Assembly: GCA_963824195.1 (NCBI GenBank)
Contig: CAWGOJ010000018.1
Coordinates: 1 to 64,000 of the forward strand
Source: Bog-473 sp963824195
GTDB lineage: Bacteria > Actinomycetota > Acidimicrobiia > Acidimicrobiales > RAAP-2
Length of the DNA: 64,000 nucleotides
Direction of reading: 5' to 3'
The position numbers and the translations under genes are program-made. Below the pieces are notes generated by a model. The model saw only the letters and a program-made list of their open reading frames with translations. It was not told the origin of the DNA and did not search any database. How positions within the stretch are numbered: the first letter of the stretch is position 1; each line of letters opens with the position of its first letter. This document shows, one piece after another, positions 1 through 8,481 of the stretch.

Positions 1-397
1 GGACTGTCCCACCGTCCCGGCGTTCTGGGACAGGTGCAGTTATGGGTCTGTGGGGGCTCTGGACCAAAGAAGTAACAGCATCTCGGGCTGCTGCCAATGC
101 TCCCGCCTGGCTCCAATACGGGCTGCCCGGACCGATGATCAAGTTGTTGATACTCGCCAAGCATTGAGCGCTTCCGGAGAGCCACTTCTTCGGTGCCCAG
201 CCACACCGTCCGAGCCGAGATCCCCAGGGCGTGCGGACATTTCCGACGGAGCCGTCAGTGGCCATGAGCGACTCGTATGTCGCAACGTACTCTCCGGCCA
301 CACCGATATCGAGCACTCGGCGCGATATCAACCTCCCCCGGCGTCTAAACCGACCTTCTGTCATGATGTGCAGAACTACAACAAAGGAGTATCGGTT
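1..397. other. No gene recognised (left edge)
   Basis: Open frames here have no recognisable family and no convincing start. The only structure I see is an inverted repeat CTGTCCCA / TGGGACAG at 4-11 and 26-33 at the very edge. The good ribosome binding site near 382-388 belongs to the next frame. Confidence 0.4.
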
Positions 398-699
398 ATG
401 ACGGTTCTAATTGAGAATGTCTTTCCGGTCGGGGTAACCAACGAGTTACTCGATGCTGTCACCGACGAAATGGGCGTCGACGCCAACTCCCACCGGGTGG
501 GATCCTGCATGTGCACTTCGAGAAGGACGGCCGCTCTCATGGCGTCGACGTGTGGGACTCGGTCGAGGCCTATCAGCGGTTTGTCCAGTCAACGCTTATG
601 CCAGCCATGGGCAAGGTTGCTGCGTCAAGAGGCCTCGATCCGTCCAAGATGGGCGAGCCAGAAGTGACGATCACCGAGGTCCATCGCATCGTTCACTAA
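398..699 (+). pseudogene. Small hypothetical protein, frameshifted
   Basis: A clear AAAGGAG lies 9 bases before the ATG at 398. The first part reads MTVLIENVF then GVTNELLDAVTDEMGVD, and the reading then moves to another frame between about 480 and 505, continuing LHVHFEKDG ... VDVWDSVEAYQRF ... LMPAMGKVA ... EVTITEVHRIVH to a TAA at 697-699. Together the two pieces make about 100 residues resembling small alpha/beta-barrel (Dabb or monooxygenase-like) actinobacterial proteins that I know only as hypotheticals. The two-frame structure is seen directly; the fold is inference. It may be a real pseudogene or carry a sequence error. Confidence 0.55.
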
Positions 700-794
700 G
701 CAAGGACCCCTGGACGACCCACAGTCGCAGGGCACGCATATCCGGGCGAAACGGGGACACCCCCGCACGACCATGGTCCGTAGGCTGTACAACG

Positions 795-1079
795 GTGAAT
801 CCACCCGACCCAGGCAGCGACTTGCAACGAGACGAGGGTAGACGGCTCTTCGGACTCGATCCGATTGGCTACCGTGCCGGGAGGCCCGACTACCCCGAAG
901 CCGTCTACGAGACCCTCATACAACGTTGCGGCCTCGGTCCGGCAACTCAGGCCCTCGAGATCGGACCCGGCACGGGCCTGGTTACCCAGCGCCTGCTAGG
1001 CGCGGGGGCCCATGTGACGGCCATAGGGCCGGATCCCTCGATGGCGACATACCTACGCGACAGTCTTGTCTGCATGTGA
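795..1079 (+). pseudogene. Truncated SAM-dependent methyltransferase
   Basis: From a GTG at 795 the frame reads a class I methyltransferase N-terminus: FGLDPIGYRAGRPDYPEAVYE, then the SAM-binding motif I as ALEIGPGTGLVT. It stops after about 94 residues at 1077-1079, soon after the second strand (HVTAIGPDPSM). Family members are usually around 250 residues, so the C-terminal two thirds are missing. The break coincides with four GTGAC words in 46 bp (1076-1121), possibly an insertion or deletion junction. No remaining methyltransferase sequence is visible downstream, so this is a fragment. Confidence 0.6.
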
Positions 1080-1181
1080 CCGACGTGACGACTGTGTGAC
1101 CGAACCTGGCGACGATGTGACGGACACGCCGACCGATTCGCATCAAGGTCGAGGACCGGTCCAAAGTGGCTCCGCAGCGTT

Positions 1182-1655
1182 GTGAGGAGGTTGTCGGGCC
1201 CAGAGTCAAAACGGCTTGGATGGGACGCCTCTCGCCAGAACCCCTGTAGGACCGGCCCCGAATGCGGGGCTCGGTGCGAACCTTCTCCGATGACCATGGG
1301 CAATCCGAACGTCAAGCACTGGATCATCAAGGCGGCTCCCGTCCTGCAACGAGTGTCAAAGGCCAAGACTCGGTTCTCAGCGGCGATAGGCGTTAACCAG
1401 GTCACCATCTTGGCGGCGGCCGACGAGCTTGAGGCGGCCACCATGGAGGCGATGGTATGGATGATGGAGAACCACTGCTCTGACGTGCGGCTCGACAGTC
1501 ACGTTTCCCTCATGTTGAACTCATGCGCCGAGGTCGCACAAACCGCCAAGCGGGCCATCACTCATCCCTCCGGCGATCTCGAGGCGGTCTTGGGCCGACT
1601 CGGTGGCCTGCTGGGGATGGTCGACTTCGGCTCACAGTCGCTGGATGTCTGGTAA
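1182..1655 (+). CDS. Hypothetical protein, paralogue A of an inverted pair
   Basis: This is an unrecognised, mostly helical frame of up to 157 residues. The conserved part runs from about KHWIIKAAPVLQRV through FSAA ... VTILAAADELEAATMEA to MVDFGSQSLDVW. A second, decayed copy lies at 7601-8025 on the opposite strand with matching blocks: QHWLIKATAVLECV, VTMLAAADQLQAAT, VMLNTCAEVA, IDLHSQTLEDW. The start is uncertain: GTG at 1182 includes a weakly matching N-terminus (GPESKRL against RPQSERL in the copy), while ATG at 1290 leaves only the well conserved core. No motif suggests a function. Confidence 0.5.
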   Translation: MRRLSGPESKRLGWDASRQNPCRTGPECGARCEPSPMTMGNPNVKHWIIKAAPVLQRVSKAKTRFSAAIGVNQVTILAAADELEAATMEAMVWMMENHCSDVRLDSHVSLMLNSCAEVAQTAKRAITHPSGDLEAVLGRLGGLLGMVDFGSQSLDVW

Positions 1656-2004
1656 CGCTGGCGCTTCCGTCGGACCAATGCGGGCTCCCCATCACCCCAG
1701 GATCAGTAGGCATAACAATTGCTGGGTGGTTGATTGCCCGGAGTGCCGACAGGCCGCGCACGACGGGCATCTGCCCCCCATCGGGATCGGAATGCCTCTG
1801 GAGTCTCGGCTGACGGCGGAGCGGTTGAGAAAGAATCACGCGGGGCCGCAGATAACCCGCCCTGTCTGATCCAAAGTGCCGAGAACTCCGTCGTCGCTGG
1901 ATCCGGTGCGGTGCGGTGACGATCGCCCTGCTACTAAGGCAGCCTGAGCCCACGCTCAAGCTTACGGCCACAAAGGCCGATTCCTTTCACCCGAGGGAGA
2001 CCAC
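1656..2004. other. Gene-free stretch
   Basis: No recognisable protein frame, RNA or repeat was seen. A ribosome binding site GAGGGAGA near its right end (about 1993-2000) serves the frame at 2005. Confidence 0.4.
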
Positions 2005-2304
2005 ATGACGAGCACGCCACGGTCAGAAGGCGACTTTCCGGAAGGTGAGGTCGGAGATTCCGGGGTACAGCTAGCAGTCGGAAGGGCGGCCTGTGTTTGG
2101 AATCACTATCTTCGCCGCTGGACTGGTGGTTTTGCCGTCGCTGAGGTGCTTGCCAGTGGCTACCGCCTGCGTCGCCTATCTGACGACTACGTCTTTAGCC
2201 ATGTTTTCAGCACTGACGAAGTGATGGAGGAGCGACGCAAGATCCAGGAGCCTGATATCCACGGGATCCACGTCGACCGTCGTATGGCCGACTCCGGGGA
2301 ATGA
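2005..2304 (+). CDS. Hypothetical protein (99 aa)
   Basis: The ATG at 2005 is preceded at good distance by GAGGGAGA, which is why I accept this frame in an otherwise decayed region. The product has an acidic, Gly-rich N-terminus (EGDFPEGEVGD) followed by a Trp/Tyr/Arg-rich middle (VWNHYLRRWTGGFAVAEVL ... YRLRRLSDDYVFSHVF) and a charged tail. No signal peptide, membrane segment or known motif is visible. It stands alone, about 350 bp after its left neighbour and 320 bp before the next recognisable gene. Function unknown. Confidence 0.45.
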   Translation: MTSTPRSEGDFPEGEVGDSGVQLAVGRAACVWNHYLRRWTGGFAVAEVLASGYRLRRLSDDYVFSHVFSTDEVMEERRKIQEPDIHGIHVDRRMADSGE

Positions 2305-2623
2305 TGCCAGTTTCCGCTAGGGAGTCGGAGCAACACCCGGCGAGGGGTGTCCCCCTCTGCTGTGGCCCAGGGTTCTCCACACGCACTGGCTTGTAACCTG
2401 CCTGCTACCCCGTGAAGAGATGATGATCACGCCACCATCCCGGCGATCGGGGGCGTCCCTCAAGGACCGCTCGACAACGACGACGGCACCGATCACCCGA
2501 TTCGTGCGGATGCCGGTCCGCCGGTCTCCACTCGGGCGTGTCGGTGGCCACTGTGCTAGGCCCGTCGCCGTGACCGGCCGTTCCTCACCTCCTCCCGAGG
2601 GTCGCCCACCCCGTCCACCCCAC
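2305..2623. other. Gene-free stretch
   Basis: The frame that later encodes the methyltransferase is open back to about 2420, but its product there is Pro/Arg/Thr-rich and looks non-coding. No RNA, repeat or IS end was recognised. Confidence 0.35.
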
Positions 2624-3129
2624 GACTTCGATGCCATCTACGCGGTCGGCACCCCAGCGTGGGACATCGGGCGACCCCAGCCAACTTTCGACCACCTGGC
2701 CACGGCCGGGGAGCTGGTCGGCCGGGTGCTCGATGTCGGTTGTGGCACCGGAGAGCACGCCCTTATAGCGGCCTCACTCGGCTACGAAGCGGTGGGGGGT
2801 CGACATGTCGATGCGGGCCATCGAGCTGGCCAAGACGAAGGCGACCGAACGGGGCGTGGAGGCGCGCTTCGTCGTCGCAGATGCCCTTCGCCTCGTTGAT
2901 CTGGGTGAGCAGTTCGACACCGTGCTCGACTGCGGGCTCTTCCACGTCCTCGATGACGGCGAGCGCAAGCGCTATGTCGCCAGCCTGGCTGAAGTGGTCC
3001 CTCCGGGTGGTCGCTATCACATGCTCTGCCGCGGGATGGGAAATCGAATCCATCGAGTCCGCCGTCATCGACCTCACCTGGGACCCCGCAGGAGCCCTGG
3101 CTTGGCAGGTAGCGGCCACCCGCAGGTAG
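2624..3129 (+). pseudogene. SAM-dependent methyltransferase, broken in three frames
   Basis: The first frame reads DFDAIYAVGTPAWDIGRPQP, then motif I as VLDVGCGTGEHAL and GYEAVGG. At the G run 2794-2799 one G too many moves the reading to a second frame: VDMSMRAIELAKTKA ... FVVADALRLVDL ... FDTVLDCGLFHVLDD ... PPGGRYHMLC. After about 3030 it moves to a third frame, GWEIESIESAVIDLT ... GALAWQVAATRR, ending in TAG 3127-3129. The usual 20-30 residues between GGRYHMLC and the GWEIE block are missing, so there is a real deletion as well as frame shifts. Family assignment is strong; activity is very unlikely. Confidence 0.7.
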
Positions 3130-3287
3130 AGGGCTGACGCGACGGTCTTCCCGTCGGACTCGCGAGTCGGGTCTGAGCTGGGTCGGTCGGCATCTCAGTA
3201 CCGGCAGCGATATGGGACGGGCTGCGATCAGACACGAATCGGATCCGCATCGAACGACGACGCGTCGCCGGGTTCCGCCGCGCAGGC

Positions 3288-3737
3288 TCAATGCGTAGCG
3301 GGTCGCATGCCGAGGTCGCGGAACGGACGCCACAGATAGCCATCGGGATCAGCGAGAAGGAACTGACGGTTGCCGGCCTCGGTTGGTCCTTTCACCTGCC
3401 AGCGGCCGCCGCTCTCGGCGACGTCAACCCCGTACCAGCGCTCCTCGATCGGCACAACGATGTTGACGCCTGCCTCAACGGCTCGGGCGTGCACCGCATC
3501 GACGTCCTCGACGCGGAGCTGGAAGTTAACGCCGCGACCACACGGGAGCTCGAGCGGAGCGGTGCGGAACCGGTGCCCCAGTCCGGCAGCTTCCTGGATC
3601 ATCAGCTCGACGCCATCGCGCTCGAGATACGCGAAGCGCTCCGCAGACCGCTCGAACAATATCCGGAACTCGAGCACCTCAGCGTAGAAACGCAATGATG
3701 TGGCGAGCGCGGTGACATCCAACTCCGGTACGGGCAT
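3288..3737 (-). CDS. VOC-fold (glyoxalase/bleomycin resistance-like) protein
   Basis: An intact frame of 149 residues has the two-repeat vicinal-oxygen-chelate pattern: N-terminal VTALATSLRFYAEVLEFRI, central FQLRVEDVDAVHARAVEAGVNI, and C-terminal RQFLLADPDGYLWRPF. VOC proteins include glyoxalase I, dioxygenases and antibiotic-binding proteins; an early metal-ligand His is not obvious here, so a binding or isomerase role is as likely as redox chemistry. It is one of the few clearly intact genes left of the tRNA. It lies convergent with the broken methyltransferase and is not obviously part of an operon. Confidence 0.75.
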   Translation of the reverse strand: MPVPELDVTALATSLRFYAEVLEFRILFERSAERFAYLERDGVELMIQEAAGLGHRFRTAPLELPCGRGVNFQLRVEDVDAVHARAVEAGVNIVVPIEERWYGVDVAESGGRWQVKGPTEAGNRQFLLADPDGYLWRPFRDLGMRPATH

Positions 3738-3971
3738 CAGTTGCGAACCTTACCGACGAGACGCGCACGCTGACCGACGAACTCGTCAGCCTCCTGAGCA
3801 CATGCAGATCTCGCTCGCATCCGTGAGATTCTCGCACGGGACTCCAGGCCTCCAGGTCCGCCTATCAACAAAGTGTCGGTCAGCTGCACCCCAGCCCGGT
3901 GTACCGGGACACTACGTCCCATGGGCTAACTCCGGGCATACTGCTGCCCTATGCGTCGGTAGCCTGGTGGG

Positions 3972-4157
3972 GTGGAAGGAGAGAGCCCGCCTGAGCCGGT
4001 GCACATCTCTGATGCCTACCGAAGCCGCGTATCATTCGCCTGCTCTAACTGCGGCGCTGAGGTGGTCGTGTGGAATCCACCTGGTCCATTGTACTTCGAT
4101 GCCGTCTGTGGCAGCTGCGGCACAGAAGTTCACAGGGATGTCAGGCCGCGCCCCTAG
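3972..4157 (+). CDS. Small zinc-ribbon protein (61 aa)
   Basis: A GTG-started frame encodes 61 residues with two CxxC knuckles, CSNCGAEVVVWNPPGP followed by CGSCGTEVHRD, spaced as in a rubredoxin-like zinc ribbon. The rest is a short hydrophilic N-terminus and a basic tail (RDVRPRP). The paired knuckles are seen directly; zinc binding is inferred. Its end overlaps by 17 bp the end of the opposite-strand frame from 5022. No partner gene suggests a role. Confidence 0.45.
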   Translation: MEGESPPEPVHISDAYRSRVSFACSNCGAEVVVWNPPGPLYFDAVCGSCGTEVHRDVRPRP

Positions 4158-5022
4158 AGGGCAGATAGAGATCGCCCTGCGCCCCAGCCCGACGTTCGGG
4201 GGCGCATCCGCTCGCTCGATACTTCCCAGTTGCTCCCTGATCTGGCGCAGGTAAGTCGTCGGTCACGGCACTCGTGTTGTCGTGGTCACTGGCACCGTCG
4301 TGGCTGTTGTCGTGGTCACCGGCACCGTCGTGGCTGTTGTCGTGGTCACCGGCACCGTCGTGGCTGTTGTCGTCGTTGCAGGCACGGTCGTCGTCGTCGG
4401 TGGCCTGGTTGTCGTCGGTGGCCTGGTTGTCGTCGGTCGCCTGATTGTCGTCGTCGTTGACCGCGGCAGCGTTGTCCGTGTCGTCGTCGTGACACCGCGG
4501 GTCGTGGTCGTCGTGGCAACTGTGCTCTTCGTCGTCGCTGTCGTCGTCGGTGGCTTGGTGGTCGTGACCACCACGGTGCCACGCGGAACGGTCGGAGCGG
4601 TCGTGACCGTCGTGCCCTTGACGAGCGCACTCAGAAACGCTGTCATGAGGCCAGAACCAGGCGCCGCCAACGTGGTGGTGGTCAACCTCGGCGAGGTTGC
4701 CGCAGACGCGCCAGGTGACGCCGCGCGGAGCCGCCGCCACCACGGACGTGGGCACTGGCACGAACGGCACCCCGGTCGCGCTATCGGCGCGCACAGGAGC
4801 CAGCGTCGGGGCCTGCGAATGATGCGAAAGCCGAGCGAACACCACGCTGGCCACAGTGACCACGGCAAAGCCGAGGACGATATTGCGTGCGTTGTGCGGC
4901 TCGTTCGTCCTGTTCAGGTGAGCGGCGCGGTAGTCACACGCGATACCGATGCCGATCAGCACGAACGGCGCTAGCACGACCACCACACCACCGAGGATCA
5001 ACAACCGGCTGTGGTCGTTCAT
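4141..5022 (-). CDS. Membrane-anchored low-complexity protein, reading frame ambiguous
   Basis: The N-terminus has two hydrophobic segments (about residues 8-29, then 47-63 after HNARNIVLGF), consistent with membrane anchoring. After WFWPHDS (around 4660) two readings are possible. The uninterrupted frame gives a 293-residue product with a tail rich in Asp, His and Asn. A one-base shift instead gives a Thr/Pro-rich mucin-like tail (PTTTRPPTTT and similar) ending near 4263, a common stalk type in secreted actinobacterial proteins. I favour the Thr-rich tail and a single indel, but cannot prove it. The ATG overlaps the previous gene's stop (ATGA), suggesting translational coupling. Confidence 0.45.
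   Translation of the reverse strand: MNDHSRLLILGGVVVVLAPFVLIGIGIACDYRAAHLNRTNEPHNARNIVLGFAVVTVASVVFARLSHHSQAPTLAPVRADSATGVPFVPVPTSVVAAAPRGVTWRVCGNLAEVDHHHVGGAWFWPHDSVSECARQGHDGHDRSDRSAWHRGGHDHQATDDDSDDEEHSCHDDHDPRCHDDDTDNAAAVNDDDNQATDDNQATDDNQATDDDDRACNDDNSHDGAGDHDNSHDGAGDHDNSHDGASDHDNTSAVTDDLPAPDQGATGKYRASGCAPERRAGAQGDLYLPSRGAA
4291..4446. repeat. Two adjacent in-gene tandem repeats (30 bp x3 and 18 bp x3)
   Basis: A 30-bp unit beginning GGCACCGTCGTGGCTGTTGT is repeated head to tail at 4291-4320, 4321-4350 and, with a diverged end, 4351-4380. An 18-bp unit GTCGTCGGTGGCCTGGTT follows at 4393-4410, 4411-4428 and, with two changes, 4429-4446. Both periods are multiples of three and lie in the low-complexity coding tail, so they vary protein length without shifting the frame. 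Confidence 0.85.
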
Positions 5023-5312
5023 GTCGGCTTCCTCGGCCCGGGTCCAGCCAGACCAATGACTCTTACATCAGGTAGTTCCCCCGGCGGGCTCGGTCCGAAC
5101 GTCGGTGTCCAGTGGCCATTCGTGTCTTGGATGAGCACGGGAGCTACGCCCGAGCCGTCGCCGCTCAGCGCTTCGGCCGGGGCGATGCAGCCGGTCTCGT
5201 TGGTTGACCTGGTCGGGCAACTCACACCGAAGACGTCGTAGGAGCTGATACCCGCCGGCGCCGAGGCCGCTGCGCTCTGTCCTGCGAGTACTCCAGCGCC
5301 GAGCGCTGTCAT
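5019..5312 (-). CDS. Small secreted protein (about 97 aa)
   Basis: From ATG 5312 the product begins with a hydrophobic, Ala-rich stretch ending GQSAAASA, a plausible end of a signal peptide. The same frame is open further upstream through VAAIRGVALALA, which would make a fuller signal sequence, but I find no ATG or GTG there, so the true start is uncertain. The mature part is polar with two Cys (SCPTRSTNETGC), possibly a disulfide. It overlaps the downstream membrane protein by 4 bp (ATGA), so the two are probably co-translated. Function unknown. Confidence 0.5.
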   Translation of the reverse strand: MTALGAGVLAGQSAAASAPAGISSYDVFGVSCPTRSTNETGCIAPAEALSGDGSGVAPVLIQDTNGHWTPTFGPSPPGELPDVRVIGLAGPGPRKPT

Positions 5313-5589
5313 GGCGAGGGCGAGAGCGACGCCCCGAATAGCAGCGACCCAGCCAGGACGGCCCGCAGGCTTCTTGCACGGAAAACACCCATCGGATCCC
5401 TGCTCTCCCTTTCCCGACGCTCCCTATCGATGCATCCCTGGTGCGGGGCTCTTGTTAGCAGCGATCCTGACGCGCAGCAACAGCGATCGCGACTAAGCGA
5501 CGCTTCACCCTCTTGAAGTGTCGTGACCTGGGGCTAAGGGGCCGTTTTGCCGGTCGGCAACGGACATCAAAAACGCTCTGAGCGTGCCC

Positions 5590-5712
5590 CAGTTCGATGC
5601 TCCTATGGGTTGTCAAGTCTAGTTTCTCGTGAGGCAGGAGGCCGTAGACCTCGCGGGCGACGTAGCGCTTGAGGCATCGCACGGCCTCCTTCTTGGTCAA
5701 GCCTTCCGTCAA
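5590..5712 (-). mobile_element. IS110-like transposase C-terminal remnant
   Basis: About 40 residues read LTEGLTKKEAVRCLKRYVA then REVYGLLPHEKLDLTTHRS. The pattern EG-x-TKKEA-x-RCLKR-x-x-AREVY is typical of the C-terminal end of IS110-family transposases (known from the family). Nothing of the N-terminal DEDD RuvC-like part is present. The remnant is in frame with and directly follows the DedA-like sequence, so an old insertion or deletion joined them. Terminal repeats are not expected for IS110. Confidence 0.45.
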
Positions 5713-6260
5713 TACTGTGCTGAGCGTCAGACCAAAGAGCAAGATGACGATGTCAGTGGTGGAATGGTGTCCGGTCGCCACCCGACCCAAGCCGTAGGCA
5801 GTCGCAGTAACAGACAAAGTGAACAGAATCGACGCAAAGAGATTCCATACGGCGAACTGGCTCAACTTCATCTTCGCTGTACCTGAGATGATGGCAGGAG
5901 TAAAGAACACGGCCATCCGACCCATTTCGCGTAAGCCTGCTCACCCTTATCCAGGAGTCGTTGGCGGCTGGCTTGGCGCTTTCCCGGTCGAGCCAGCAGT
6001 TGACTCCCCCAGCGATGGCCAATGTAGTAGCCCAACAGCCCGCCGACCTCGCCAGCGATCACCGATAAGACGACGACGAGTGCCAAGTTGAGATTGCCCT
6101 AACTGGCCGCCACTGCGCCGGCTCCAAGAGCCACACTCCCCACCATCGGGACGCCCGCCCATGACGCCATCACCGCGACGAACAGGATCGCGTACTCCCA
6201 CCAGACGCCTGCGGAACTCGTCGAAGCTGTGGCGATCAGATACAGCAAGTAATCACCATT
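5713..6260 (-). pseudogene. DedA-family membrane protein, broken
   Basis: Read on the minus strand this gives WWEYAILFVAVMASWAGVP, then a TAG stop at 6099-6101 after AVAAS, then LALVVVLSVIAGEVGGLLGYYIGHRWG and a basic stretch ending KGEQAYAKW. One G is missing from a G run near 5923, after which RMAVFFTPAIISGTAKM and FAVWNLFASILFTLSV follow in a new frame. This is the order of DedA/SNARE-associated membrane proteins (envelope lipid or undecaprenyl-phosphate flippase relatives). One nonsense codon, one frame shift and the IS110-like tail make it a pseudogene. Confidence 0.65.
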
Positions 6261-6700
6261 CCGTAACGTTCTCACTACCGACGGTCATATCAGCCGACAG
6301 TCTGGCCCACCGAGAGACTGTCTCATTCCGGGCGGTGAAAAATCTCAGGGGTGGTGACCTTCGCCGGGGCTCATCGACCTCGTTGAGACGTCACGTAGCC
6401 CAAATGGGTCTTGCAGTAACACGACGGTGGGAAGTGCATTGCTCTCTCCTCACAATCAGGAGCAACACAGCCATCCGTCTTGTGCCACGTTTCTCGGAGT
6501 GCGTGGAGATGGCGGCGAATCCATCCCCATGCACCCAGCTGTCTGGGTGTGACCATCGTTTGGGGAATCTATGCCACAACTCGCACCATCTGTCGTCTGG
6601 GTGACGGTTTCCGAAACAGATAGGTGAACAACATGTGACAGAACTACTCCGGCAACGAGTGCCACACATTGTCGGCCCCTGCCCCCGTTGTGCTGCGTCC
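6261..6700. other. Gene-free stretch before the IS30 remnant
   Basis: No recognisable protein frame was found on either strand. One end of the IS30 element should lie close to 6690, just beyond the transposase stop, but I could not define its inverted repeat because the other end of the element is missing. Confidence 0.35.
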
Positions 6701-7405
6701 TCAATGGGTCAACGCAACAGCCTCGGCGAACGCCTCTGATGGTGGCATCCAACCAAGCGTTTGTCGAGGTCTTCCATTCAGGAGGCGTGCGATCTGGTTG
6801 AGCTGTTGCTGACTGAACTGTGAGAGGTCACTGCTCTTGGGGAGGAACTGACGCAAGAGGCCGTTGGTGTTCTCGTTGGTGCCTCGTTGCCATGGGCTCT
6901 TCGGGTCACAAAAGTAGACCTGGACACCCGTGTCGACGGTGAACTGTGCATGCTCGGCCATCTCCTTTCCTTGGTCCCACGTGAGGGAGCGGCGCAGGTG
7001 AGTTGGCAGGGTGACGATCCGTTTGGCCAGGGCGATGCGGACCGCTTCGGCGTTGTGGCCGTTGGGCAATTTGCACAACATGACGTAGCGGCTCTTTCGC
7101 TCGACCAAGGTCGCGATCGACCTCATCTTCTTGCCGAAGATGAGGTCACCCTCCCAGTGGCCGGGCACGGCCCGGTCGGCCACCTCGGCGGGCCGCTCTG
7201 AGATCATCACCATGTGGGTGAGCTGGCCCTGGCCTGTTCCGCCCTTGGTGTAGGCCTTGGCCCGGCGCATCGCCCGGCCACTGCGAAGGGCCGCGTGGAG
7301 CTCTTTTCGCAGCGCACCCTTCCCTTGGACGAAGAGCGATTGATAGATCGTCTCGTGGGACACCTGCATCTCCGGGTTGTCGGCGTAGCGGCGGCCGTGA
7401 ACCAC
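6701..7405 (-). mobile_element. IS30-family transposase, N-terminally truncated
   Basis: The 234-residue frame begins ADNPEMQVSHETIYQSLFV and contains the IS30 DDE core: first Asp in GHWEGDLIFGKK, second Asp in SLTWDQGKEMAEH, Glu in WQRGTNENTNGLLRQF. Full IS30 transposases are near 350-400 residues with an N-terminal helix-turn-helix; that part is absent, since sequence upstream of 7405 does not match. The remnant can no longer encode DNA binding. A short unrelated minus-strand frame ending LTLDDFLRRPS (stop at 7444-7446) abuts the truncated end. Confidence 0.85.
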
Positions 7406-7600
7406 TCTCTGGTGCCCAGGCCACGACAGGCACCCTCACGGTGCTAGCTGGGGCGCCGAAGGAAATCGTCCAGGGTTAGCTGGGCGCTCTCGGTGGCCTG
7501 CGGCGTCATCGCCCAGAGGATCTCGGCCGCGTTCACCTTTCGATGGTACGGCGACGCTGTGACGGCCAGGGTGACCGCGTCGATTCCAGCGGGCCAGGTA

Positions 7601-8025
7601 TTACCAGTCCTCTAGCGTCTGCGAGTGGAGGTCGATGACCGCCAAAAGGTCGCCGAGACGGCCAAACATCGCCTCGGTGTCGGCGGAGGGATCGAAGATC
7701 GCCCGCTCGCGGTGAGTGCGACCTCGGCGCATGTATTCAGCATCACAGCAACGCGCCCCCCGAGCTCCACATCCGGGCAGGCGTTCGCAGCCACCCACAG
7801 CTTCGCGTCCCAAGTGGCCGCCTGCAGCTGATCCGCCGCAGCCAACATCGTGACTTCGTTCGCCTTCAGCGACGCCGAGAACCGACTCTCGGCGCCCGTG
7901 ACGCATTCCAGGACGGCCGTCGCCTTGATGAGCCAATGCTGTGCGGTTCGTTGGTGATCCACGATGAAACCGATTCTTGCGAGAGCGCACGCTCCTCCAT
8001 AGAGCCGTTCGGACTGTGGCCGCAC
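7601..8025 (-). pseudogene. Hypothetical protein, paralogue B of an inverted pair (frameshifted)
   Basis: This is the opposite-strand counterpart of the frame at 1182-1655. It matches in QHWLIKATAVLECV, FSASLKANEVTMLAAADQL, AVMLNTCAEVA and, after a one-base loss near 7710, in RERAIFDPSADTEAMF and LLAVIDLHSQTLEDW. The frame shift separates the last third from the rest, so this copy is probably dead. Together with copy A it brackets about 6 kb containing the DedA, IS110 and IS30 remnants. The family is unknown to me. Confidence 0.55.
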
Positions 8026-8481
8026 AACCGCGCCACATATTTACCCCGGCCAGACGCCTCAGCCCGCGCCGGCAACGGGTCGAGGGTTGTCGGGTCGTTG
8101 TGCCATTCCAGTCCGGTCGGCTCTACTTCGCGGGGCCTGGCGATGTCACGATGATCCCGAACAAGGGACGGTCAAAGACAACGGAGTCCGTCACCCTCCC
8201 CGCATCCCTAATCTCCCAGCGGCCCGCCAGCCGAGCGGACCTGCGCCGCCATCGAGGAGCTTGAGCGCCCGGCGTGCTCGATGGCCCCACATTCGGCCAT
8301 TCGGACGCCAAAGGATTCGATCCTTCCGGTGCGCCTGGCGGCTGGTTTCGGCTCCCCTGCTCGCGATGCGGCTGGGACTACCGGGTGAAAGAAGGCGATC
8401 CGCTGCGGCTCGTCCGGGGCGCCAAGGTTGACGGATCTCGCCGGGTGCTGCTCGCCGGCGGCCAAGCTCCCCCCGCTCGGC
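8026..8481. other. Gene-free stretch between paralogue B and the integrase
   Basis: Several overlapping open frames exist on both strands, as expected for high-GC DNA, but none shows a known domain or a credible ribosome binding site. I see no IS end or RNA gene. Confidence 0.35.

Noticed and set aside
1..33. CTGTCCCA/TGGGACAG inverted repeat as an insertion-sequence end
   Set aside because: Arms are short, no transposase is adjacent and the matching far end is not in the window.
4261..4446. Short regular repeats resembling a CRISPR array
   Set aside because: The units are contiguous with no spacers, have periods of 30 and 18 bp, and are coding.
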